A stretch of DNA of 64,000 nt. Origin: Aureimonas ureilytica DSM 18598 = NBRC 106430. Lineage in GTDB: Bacteria; Pseudomonadota; Alphaproteobacteria; Rhizobiales; Rhizobiaceae. This document shows positions 57,719 through 64,000 of this stretch, one piece after another. The notes below the pieces were generated by a model. The model ran no database searches. It was given only the letters and a program-made list of their open reading frames with translations, and was not told where the DNA came from. The stretch lies in contig NZ_ARQE01000003.1 in assembly GCF_000382705.1 (NCBI RefSeq), forward strand, positions 1 through 64,000, read 5' to 3'. How positions within the stretch are numbered: position 1 is the stretch's first letter; every line of letters starts with the position of its first letter. A program made the position numbers and the translations under genes.

Positions 57719-58433
57719 AGATGTCGAGCCGCCCGTCTCCGAGCACCAGCCGGCGCGCTTCCACCTGTTCCATCAGTGCCAGATCGTGCGTCGCGATCAC
57801 CACCGCCGTGCCGGTGCGGTTGAGTTCCATGAAGAGGCGCAGGAGACGGCGCGCCAGCGGCGGATCGACATTGCCGGTCGGCTCGTCGGCAAGGAGAATG
57901 TCGGGCTGGTCGATCAGCGCGCGGGCGATCGCCGCGCGCTGCTTCTCGCCGCCCGACAGGACGAGCGGCGGCGCGTCCAGCCGGTCGCCGAGCCCCACCC
58001 AGCGGATCAGGTCGATCACGTCCTGCCGGTAGCTCGCCTCGTCCTTGCCGCGCACGCGAAGCGGCAGCGCGACATTCTCGTAGGTCGTCATGTGGTCGAG
58101 CAGGCGGAAGTCCTGGAACACGACCCCGATGCGGCGGCGAATGGCCGGCAGGTCCGTGCGCTTCAAGGTCGCAGCGTCCCGCCCGAGCACGGTGATCGTG
58201 CCGCGCGTCGGCTTCAGCGCCAGGAACAACATGCGCAGGAGGCTGGTCTTGCCGGCGCCCGACGGGCCGGTCAGGAACTGGAACGAGCGGGCGCGGATCT
58301 CGAAGGTGAGATCGCGCAGCACTTCCGGGCCCATGTCGTAGCGCAGACCCACATTCTCGAACCGGATCAATCCGTTGCGCCTTTCCCTGACCGGCGTCGC
58401 GGTGCCGGATTCGTCCCTCGTTTCGCGCAGCAT
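57711..58433 (-). CDS. ftsE: Cell division ATP-binding protein FtsE
   Basis: The ABC ATPase partner of FtsX. The 240-residue protein has Walker A GPSGAGKTSLL, the Q-loop VVFQDFRLLDHMTTYEN with the FtsE-typical DFRLL, signature LSGGEKQR and Walker B ILLADEPTGNVD. The N-terminus carries about 20 extra residues before LIRFENVGLRYD; an internal start is possible. It is the first gene of the minus-strand operon and divergent from a gene of unknown function. Confidence 0.95.
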   Translation of the reverse strand: MLRETRDESGTATPVRERRNGLIRFENVGLRYDMGPEVLRDLTFEIRARSFQFLTGPSGAGKTSLLRMLFLALKPTRGTITVLGRDAATLKRTDLPAIRRRIGVVFQDFRLLDHMTTYENVALPLRVRGKDEASYRQDVIDLIRWVGLGDRLDAPPLVLSGGEKQRAAIARALIDQPDILLADEPTGNVDPPLARRLLRLFMELNRTGTAVVIATHDLALMEQVEARRLVLGDGRLDIYD

Positions 58434-58562
58434 TCCGGCGCCATTCGGGCCGGCCCGGCAAGCCGGCGGACCCGAAACTCTTTACGCCTTGTTAACCATG
58501 CGAGCTTACCGGTTCCTGACCAAACGGCCTCCTCGGCCGCCCTCGTTCAGCAGGATCGGCCC

Positions 58563-58943
58563 ATGCGCTCCCGCCAGGCTTCCTCCGCCGCCCATGCCAA
58601 CGCCCATGCCTACGACCCGACGCCCTGGCGCGACAGCGTCGGCCTCGTGATCGACCTCGAAGCCCGGCGCGTGGCCGCCGCCGCGCCGGCAGCCAGCCCG
58701 GCGCCGGCCCCCGGTGAGGTCTATAGCTGGGAAGGGTTCGAGACCGCCAACACCAATTGCGCGCCGCCGCCGCGCTCGCGCGATCTCGGCTCCCGGCGCG
58801 GGACCGCGCGCGACATGAGCGTCGAGACGCGGCTGATGATCTGCCTGTTCGCCCTTCTTTCCTTCCTCGCCGCGCCCACCTCCCCCACCGCGCCGGCGCC
58901 CGCCACGGCGGCGGTTCACGCCGATGTCGCAACGCGTGGATAA
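58563..58943 (+). CDS. Hypothetical protein with C-terminal membrane segment
   Basis: A 126-residue protein I do not recognise. The first part is polar (MRSRQASSAAHANAHAYDP), then Ala/Pro rich. A hydrophobic segment at about 91-107 (RLMICLFALLSFLAA) suggests a membrane anchor near the C-terminus. In relatives a zinc-ribbon protein often lies at this place opposite ftsE, but the CxxC pairs of that family are not seen here. The ATG at 58563 is the first start in frame. Confidence 0.5.
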   Translation: MRSRQASSAAHANAHAYDPTPWRDSVGLVIDLEARRVAAAAPAASPAPAPGEVYSWEGFETANTNCAPPPRSRDLGSRRGTARDMSVETRLMICLFALLSFLAAPTSPTAPAPATAAVHADVATRG

Positions 58944-59054
58944 GGCAGGGCTTTTCGCGCTCCGGCCTTGACCTGACAGGCGTCCTCGCGGTCTGATCCG
59001 CGCCCGGCCGGCCTGACGAAGGCTTCCTTCTCCTCCTCCCTGACGAGGCGCCCC

Positions 59055-59591
59055 ATGATCCGCGTGCGCGGCAAGACCATCGAGACGCTGTTTTCCGAAG
59101 AGGAGATCGCAACTGAGATCGAGCGCCTCGCCGGCGAGATCGCGGCGCGCAAGCCCGACAATCTCCTCGTCGTCGCGGTGCTCAAGGGCTCCTTCGTGTT
59201 CACGGCCGATCTGATCCGCGCCCTGCACAAGCACCACATCGCGCCGGAGGTGGAGTTCATCCAGCTCTCCTCCTACGGTACGGGAACGGTCGGCGGCGAC
59301 GTGCGCATCGTGCGCGATCTGGAAGGCCAGATCGCCGGGCGCAAGGTTCTGATCGTCGACGACATCCTGGAGTCGGGCCGCACGCTGAAATTCGCCCGCG
59401 ACCTCATGCTCTCGCGCGGGGCGACCGGCGCCGAGATCGCCGTGCTCCTGGACAAGCGGATGCGCCGCGTCGTGGAACTCGAGGCCGATTTCGTCGGTTT
59501 CGAATGCCCCGACCATTTCGTGGTCGGATACGGCATGGACGTCGCCCACACGTTCCGCGAACTGCCCTTCGTCGGACGCGTCGTCAGCTAG
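59055..59591 (+). CDS. hpt: Hypoxanthine phosphoribosyltransferase
   Basis: Salvages hypoxanthine and guanine to IMP and GMP with PRPP. The 178-residue type I phosphoribosyltransferase has the PRPP loop VLIVDDILESGRTL at about 97-110, VAVLKGSFVFTADLIRAL, and the base-binding part DFVGFECPDHFVVGYGMD. The length and motifs are normal. A single-domain response regulator follows 219 bases downstream. Confidence 0.95.
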   Translation: MIRVRGKTIETLFSEEEIATEIERLAGEIAARKPDNLLVVAVLKGSFVFTADLIRALHKHHIAPEVEFIQLSSYGTGTVGGDVRIVRDLEGQIAGRKVLIVDDILESGRTLKFARDLMLSRGATGAEIAVLLDKRMRRVVELEADFVGFECPDHFVVGYGMDVAHTFRELPFVGRVVS

Positions 59592-59661
59592 TCGCCGAGC
59601 ATCCAGCGAAAGCCGGCTCGGCTTTCGCGCCCGGACGAGGCGACGAACGAGGAGCCGGAAT

Positions 59662-59681
59662 ATGTCCGGTGAACCGGACAT
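59662..59681. promoter_or_regulatory. Perfect 20-bp palindromic site upstream of the response regulator
   Basis: ATGTCCGGTGAACCGGACAT: two 9-bp arms around GA. It lies 71 bases after hpt and 130 bases before the response regulator gene. There is no T tract, so an operator for a dimeric regulator is more likely than a terminator. The regulator is unknown. Confidence 0.5.
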
Positions 59682-59810
59682 GTTCCATTTCACCCTTTCT
59701 TCACCACGCTTCGTAAGGCTTCGCACAAGGATATCGCGGAATAATCCGCAGACGGGCGCGTGTTTGCCTGTTTCCGGCCGGTCGATCCGGTGTGTGGGAG
59801 TTGTCGGACC

Positions 59811-60218
59811 ATGGCGAGAATTCTGATCGCGGAAGACGAAGCGGGTGTGCGCCTCCTCGTGGCCCGTGCGTTGCGCATGGAAGGGCATGAGGTCGTCATG
59901 GCCGAGGACGGCGAAATGGCGATCGACATCCTGGCGGAGGAGAACGGTCGCTTCGACCTCGTTCTCTCCGACATTCGCATGCCCGCGCTGACCGGCATCG
60001 AGTTGGCCTATGCCGCGCGCACGGCCTTTCCGGACCTGCCGATCCTCCTGATGACCGGCTATGCCGAGCAGCGCGAGGCGGCGGAAGACCTTCGGGAAAT
60101 CATCCTTGGCGTCGTGGACAAGCCCTTCACGCTCGCCGAAATCCGGCTGCGCGTGGCACAGGCGCTGCGCGACCCCTCGGCCGACGAAGACTTGTTTCTG
60201 ATGCGCCGCTACGGCTGA
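59811..60218 (+). CDS. Single-domain response regulator
   Basis: A 135-residue receiver domain without an output domain. Acidic pocket Glu8/Asp9, phosphoacceptor Asp54 in VLSDIRMP, Thr82 in LLMTGYAEQ and Lys104 in VVDKPF are all present, so it should be phosphorylated. It resembles the CheY-like single-domain regulators of alphaproteobacteria. It is not clearly CpdR, whose usual ITGFAAVAL-type segment is absent. No histidine kinase gene is adjacent, so its partner is elsewhere. The last 15 residues (ADEDLFLMRRYG) extend beyond the receiver fold. Confidence 0.9.
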   Translation: MARILIAEDEAGVRLLVARALRMEGHEVVMAEDGEMAIDILAEENGRFDLVLSDIRMPALTGIELAYAARTAFPDLPILLMTGYAEQREAAEDLREIILGVVDKPFTLAEIRLRVAQALRDPSADEDLFLMRRYG

Positions 60219-60237
60219 GCGCGAACGAATGGATCGG

Positions 60238-60270
60238 CGAAAGGGCGGCCTTCGAGCCGCCCTTTCTCGT
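60238..60270. terminator. Bidirectional terminator between response regulator and tam
   Basis: AAAGGGCGGC and GCCGCCCTTT form a ten-pair stem with a short loop, followed by TTCTCGTTT on the plus strand. It lies 22 bases after the response regulator stop and just past the tam stop on the other strand. Confidence 0.75.
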
Positions 60271-60271
60271 T

Positions 60272-61060
60272 TCAGCGCCGGCGCGCCACGAAGAAGAGAC
60301 GCGGGAAAGCCAGGAGCCGGCGCCCGTCGGCGCGCTCGCCGTAAAGCTCCTCCATTTCCTGCGTGTAGCGATCGAGGAAAAGCGCGCGCTCCTTTTCCGG
60401 CAGCGGATCGATGAAGGGCTTCAGGCCCGTGGAGCGGAACCAGTCGGTGATCGCCAGCGCGCCGTCCATCGGATGTTCGTAGACCGTGGTCCAGACATCC
60501 ACCTCGCGCGCCTCGCGGACCAGCCAGTCGTAATAGGACGCGCGCGGCGGGATCGTCTCCCGCGCTTCGTCCATCCCATCGAGGAAGGGCGCGAAGACGG
60601 GCTCGCGCGCGATGCGGCGCATGGCCGTCTGGCTCGGTTCGGCGAGATTGTCGGGGATCTGCGCGGCGAGCAGCCCGCCCGGCGCGACATGGGCAAAGAG
60701 CGCGGGGACCAAGCGCTCGTGGCCGCGCACCCATTGCAGCGAGGCATTGGCGTAGACGAGGTCGAAGGGGCGCTCCGGCGCGAAGGCGCCGATATCGCCG
60801 CGCTCGAAGCGGCAGGCCGGCAGGCGCTGCCGCGCCTGTTCGAGCATGGCGTCCGACGTATCGAAGCCGGTGATCTCGGCCTCCGGAAAACGCTCGAACA
60901 GAAGCTCGGTGGAATTGCCCGGCCCGCAGCCGAGATCGGCGATGCGCAGCCCCGCGCCGTGCGGATCGCCACCGAGGCGGCAGCGGGCGAGAAGATCGCG
61001 CGCCGGGCGCGTGCGCTCCTCCTCGAAACGGCTGTAGAGCGCCGGGTTCCAATCCGCCAT
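60272..61060 (-). CDS. tam: Trans-aconitate 2-methyltransferase
   Basis: Methylates trans-aconitate, an aconitase inhibitor, with S-adenosylmethionine to make it harmless. The 262 residues start MADWNPALYSRFEEERTRPA, the hallmark of Tam. The SAM loop IADLGCGPGNSTELL is at about 40-54, and DLVYANASLQWVRGHE and YYDWLVREAREVDVW follow. It is alone between two terminatory regions and is probably monocistronic. Confidence 0.94.
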   Translation of the reverse strand: MADWNPALYSRFEEERTRPARDLLARCRLGGDPHGAGLRIADLGCGPGNSTELLFERFPEAEITGFDTSDAMLEQARQRLPACRFERGDIGAFAPERPFDLVYANASLQWVRGHERLVPALFAHVAPGGLLAAQIPDNLAEPSQTAMRRIAREPVFAPFLDGMDEARETIPPRASYYDWLVREAREVDVWTTVYEHPMDGALAITDWFRSTGLKPFIDPLPEKERALFLDRYTQEMEELYGERADGRRLLAFPRLFFVARRR

Positions 61061-61157
61061 GACCGGGGTCCTCCTGTTCGTCAGGCCCCCGTCTTAGACC
61101 CCTCGCCCGCGCGGGGCGAGAGGGATCGGGAGCAGACGCCGAGCCGGCGGCGCTCCG

Positions 61158-63845
61158 TCAGGGCGTGCGGAGCAGGCGCTCCAGATAGTCGCGCTCTTCC
61201 TGAGGCGAGAGCTGGCGGCCGAGGCGCTCGCGGATCTGATCGAGAATCTGGCGCGCGCGCTGGATGTCGATCTCGTCGGGCACGCCGACATCGCTGCCGA
61301 AATCGGGACCCTGCGTCTGGCGCTCGCGGCCGAGCGGGTCGAGGCCGGAGCGCTGGCGGCCGGGGCCGTAGCCCTGCCCCATCTGCCCCTGGCCCGGCTG
61401 CTGCCCCTGGCCGGGCTGCTGGCCTTGCCCCTGGCCCTGCCCCTCGCCCTGGCCCATGGCCTGCTGCATCTGGCGCATCGCGTCCTGCGCGCCGCGCCGC
61501 AGCGCCGCCATAGCGTCGCCCTGCTGACCGACCGCCTCGCCGTCATTCCCCTGTCCGATCGCGCCTTGCGCGCGGCCCATGGACTCGCCGGCCTGCCCGA
61601 AATCCTGGCTCGGCTGCATGCCCTGGCCCTTCATCGCGTCCTGCAGGGCCTGGAGGTCCTTCTGGAGCTGGCCCTGCTCGCGCTGGAGCCTGTCCTTGAG
61701 CGCCTGAAGCTGCTCGGCGGTCGGGGGCTGCCCTTCGCCGCCCTGCGGCTGGCCTTGCTGGCCTTGTTGCCCCTGCTGGCCCTGTTGCCCTTGCTGTCCC
61801 TGCTGTCCCTGCTGGCCCGCCTGCTCCTCGTTCTGCATCTGGCGCTCGGCTTCCATCTGCCGGCGCATCTGCTGACGGCCCATCTCGAAGGTCTCGTCCA
61901 TCAGCTTCTGCTGGCGCTGGAGCATCTCGCCGAGCTGGTTCATCTGCTGCTGCATCGGGCTCTGGGCCTGCTGGCCCTGTTGCCCCTGCTGACCCGGCCG
62001 CATGGCCTGGAGGCTCTGCATCATCTGGTTGAGTTCGGACAGGAGCTGCTGCGCGGCGTCGCGCGAGCCCGAGCGCGCCAGATCCTCGATCCGGTCCAGC
62101 ATCCGGTCGAGATCCTGCGGCCGGATTTCCTGCATCTCGCCCATCTGGCTCTGGCTCTGCGGCGGCATGTTGCGCATCGCCTCGGCCATGGCCTGGAGAT
62201 ATTGCTGCATGGCCTCGCGCAGCTCCTGCGTCAGGCGCGCGATCTCTTCCTCGCCGGCATTGTTGCGCAGCGCCTCGGAAAGCTTGTCCTGCGCGTCGCG
62301 CAGCTGCCGCTCGGCCACCGACAGGCCGCCATCCTCGATGCCGAGCGCGATGGCCCAGAGGAAATCCACCGCCGACAGAAGCGTCGCATCGTCGCGCGCC
62401 GAGGCGATGCGCTCGCGCGCGGCGCGAAGCGCGAGATAGTCGGCGGGCTTGGCGATGAACTCGTCGCCGCGCAGCGTCACCGCGTCCAGCATGTCGACCA
62501 CGCGCGACGCGGCATGGGCGTTGAGCGCCAGAATGCGGCGCTGCTCGATCACGGCGCGCGCCAGCGGATCGCTGAAGCGGCGCTCGGGGATCGTCACCTC
62601 GACCGGCTGGGACTCGCCGACCTGCCCAGCATCGTCCTGCACCTGCAGAACCATGGCGACCTTCGCGCCGGCATAGGGACTTTCGGTGAGGTCCAGCGAG
62701 GTGCGGCCCTTGGCCTCGCCCTTCGTGCGGCGCGGCATGGCGAGCTGAACCTCGGGGATCGGCACGAGCGGCCGCGCGCCGGGGGCGACCGGCTCGCGCA
62801 GCTGAAGCAGCGCCTTGCCGGAGGCTGCGCCGTAATCGTCCGTCACGAGGAAGGCCATGTCGAGCGCATTGCCGCGCCCGCGCTTGGGCTCGCCGTCGAA
62901 GCGCACGACGGGCGGATGATCGGGGAGAACCGCGAAACGCCAGTCGCGCAAGGTGCGCAGCACCGTCTCGACGCGCACCGAACCCGCCGCGTTCAGGGGA
63001 AGCTCGTATTGCGCCGCGCCGCCAGCGGGTGCAGGCGCGGGCGCGCTCGCCGCACCCGCCGCATCGACGGTTTCGGGCGTGACGGGCACGAGCGCCTGCG
63101 CCTCGCCGCCCTCCGGCGTGAAGAGGACCTTGGTGCCGTCTCCGTCCGACAGGCGCAGGGACAGGATCGTGCCTTCCGGCACCTCCAGCGGCCCCGCCGC
63201 GTCCTCGGCGAGAAAGATCGGCGCGCGGCCCGTATAGCCCGGCGGCGTCGCCCAGGCGTCGATGCGGGCAGCCGTCAGAAGCGGCACTTCGCCGCCGCTG
63301 AGCGCATCGGCCACGCGGCCGCCGTTCGGGCCGAAGGAATAGGCGAAGGCGGTGACGAACAGCGCCGCGACGAGGGCGCGAAGGCCGAGCGGATCGAGCC
63401 GATAGGTCCGCGTGCGCGGCGCACCGCCGCGCAGCCGCGACAATTGCTCGCGCATCCGGCGCTGATGCTCCTGCCACAGCGCCCGCGCGAACGGGTCCTC
63501 GCTCGCCGCCCGGTCGCTCTGTGCGGCCAGCGGCTGGTGAAGGAGCCGGCTTTCGGCCTCGATGCGCGCGACGATCTCGCCCCGGCGCGGCCAGCGGAAA
63601 CCGCGCGCGCGCCAGAGAAGAGCGAGCCCAGCAAGGACGAAACCCGCGAGCAGCGCGAGGCGCAGAAGGAAGGGTGCGGCGGCGAACAGGCCGAACCAGG
63701 ACAGCGTCAGAAACAGCGCGACGAGACCGGCGAGGCCGACGAGAAGCGGCCAAAGGCGCTCCAGAACCAGCGAAGCCAGCGCGCCGGCCCGCGCCCGGAC
63801 GGGGGCGCCGGCGACCGGGGAGTGATCAGGGGCAGGCTCAGCCAT
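61158..63845 (-). CDS. TIGR02302 (DUF4175) large membrane protein
   Basis: An 895-residue protein found in Hyphomicrobiales. Two membrane helices lie at about 25-80 and a third near 155-172. A long periplasmic part follows, including WATPPGYTGRAPIFL and FLVTDDYGAASGKALL. The C-terminal third is helical and then extremely Gln/Gly-rich, with tandem GQQ units around residues 690-750 and GQGQGQQPGQ near 835-850. The final segment (VPDEIDIQRARQILDQIRERL) is conserved. Function unknown; an envelope role is possible. The ATG at 63845 begins MAEPAPDHSPVAG. Confidence 0.9.
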   Translation of the reverse strand: MAEPAPDHSPVAGAPVRARAGALASLVLERLWPLLVGLAGLVALFLTLSWFGLFAAAPFLLRLALLAGFVLAGLALLWRARGFRWPRRGEIVARIEAESRLLHQPLAAQSDRAASEDPFARALWQEHQRRMREQLSRLRGGAPRTRTYRLDPLGLRALVAALFVTAFAYSFGPNGGRVADALSGGEVPLLTAARIDAWATPPGYTGRAPIFLAEDAAGPLEVPEGTILSLRLSDGDGTKVLFTPEGGEAQALVPVTPETVDAAGAASAPAPAPAGGAAQYELPLNAAGSVRVETVLRTLRDWRFAVLPDHPPVVRFDGEPKRGRGNALDMAFLVTDDYGAASGKALLQLREPVAPGARPLVPIPEVQLAMPRRTKGEAKGRTSLDLTESPYAGAKVAMVLQVQDDAGQVGESQPVEVTIPERRFSDPLARAVIEQRRILALNAHAASRVVDMLDAVTLRGDEFIAKPADYLALRAARERIASARDDATLLSAVDFLWAIALGIEDGGLSVAERQLRDAQDKLSEALRNNAGEEEIARLTQELREAMQQYLQAMAEAMRNMPPQSQSQMGEMQEIRPQDLDRMLDRIEDLARSGSRDAAQQLLSELNQMMQSLQAMRPGQQGQQGQQAQSPMQQQMNQLGEMLQRQQKLMDETFEMGRQQMRRQMEAERQMQNEEQAGQQGQQGQQGQQGQQGQQGQQGQPQGGEGQPPTAEQLQALKDRLQREQGQLQKDLQALQDAMKGQGMQPSQDFGQAGESMGRAQGAIGQGNDGEAVGQQGDAMAALRRGAQDAMRQMQQAMGQGEGQGQGQGQQPGQGQQPGQGQMGQGYGPGRQRSGLDPLGRERQTQGPDFGSDVGVPDEIDIQRARQILDQIRERLGRQLSPQEERDYLERLLRTP

Positions 63846-64000
63846 CGCGCCGCTTCCAATGGGTTCGGCGGCCGGCACAGATCCGGCCGCCCCAAGGGGC
63901 TCAAGGCCGGAAAGGCGCGGCCCTCCCGGCACCCTGCCCCGGTCATGTCAGTAACTTAACAGTTTCTATGGCGAAGACGAGGCCGTCGCGAAGGCGTGAA
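63846..64000. other. Right edge, no gene seen
   Basis: About 155 bases upstream of the TIGR02302 gene. It probably carries its promoter or part of an upstream unit outside the window; I see no clear coding or RNA gene. Confidence 0.35.

Noticed and set aside
59811-60218. CpdR cell-cycle regulator
   Set aside because: The receiver is intact but lacks the typical CpdR segment after the phosphoacceptor, so only a general call is justified.

Overview
This 64 kb window is a stretch of core chromosome from a GC-rich alphaproteobacterium. The gene order points to the order Hyphomicrobiales (Rhizobiales): lysC-ptsP-prfA-prmC-DUF4167-clpB, accA-xerD next to aroK-aroB, bolA-J protein-cobS-cobT, metX-metW next to hisC-tyrC, and ftsE-ftsX-ydcF-plsC. 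The aerobic cobaltochelatase genes and two Irr-type iron-control boxes agree with this. A family near Aurantimonadaceae is my inference from memory of similar proteins, not something the sequence proves. I found no rRNA, tRNA, CRISPR array, insertion sequence or prophage.

Layout. (1) 381-10670, minus strand: aspartate kinase, the nitrogen PTS enzyme I, release factor 1 and its methylase, an RNA-binding-like DUF4167 protein and ClpB. (2) 10909-13066, plus: ubiG, an unknown gene and an iron-responsive dps. (3) 13166-16266, minus: a tight operon comF-grxC-nitrilase-DUF1178-DUF1289-DUF1289. A NDUFAF5-like methyltransferase runs the other way. (4) 17400-21632, minus: a lone Flp pilin with a small membrane protein, mutT, a GNAT acetyltransferase, argJ and a parvulin. 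They face secA (21926-24661, plus). (5) 24716-29420, minus: a DapA-like aldolase, an L,D-transpeptidase lipoprotein, accA, xerD and a small membrane protein. (6) 29678-37254: aroK-aroB, then DUF1275 and bolA on minus, then a J-domain protein, cobS, cobT and an esterase-like phytase protein. (7) 37277-40374: a queuosine-precursor transporter under a probable preQ1-I riboswitch, rpmB, DUF3108 and a PhzF-like protein.

(8) 40634-47538 is the most accessory-looking part: a secreted RTX M10 metallopeptidase with six C-terminal repeats, a DUF5872 protein, a drug/metabolite exporter, a cupin, a glyoxalase II, a methyltransferase and an aldo-keto reductase. (9) 47709-53704: metW and metX (methionine) on minus, hisC and tyrC (histidine/tyrosine) on plus, DUF2125 and a ChaC-like protein. 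(10) 53748-63845: a membrane diguanylate cyclase, the cell-division/lipid operon ftsE-ftsX-ydcF-plsC, hpt, a single-domain response regulator, trans-aconitate methyltransferase and the large TIGR02302 membrane protein.

Most genes are housekeeping. I see no convincing new multi-gene system. The strongest non-coding signals are the preQ1-I-like pseudoknot upstream of the VUT transporter, the paired Irr-type boxes upstream of dps, a possible pseudoknot in the metX leader and several perfect dyads. The most unusual proteins are the repeat-bearing M10 peptidase and the orphan Flp pilin pair.
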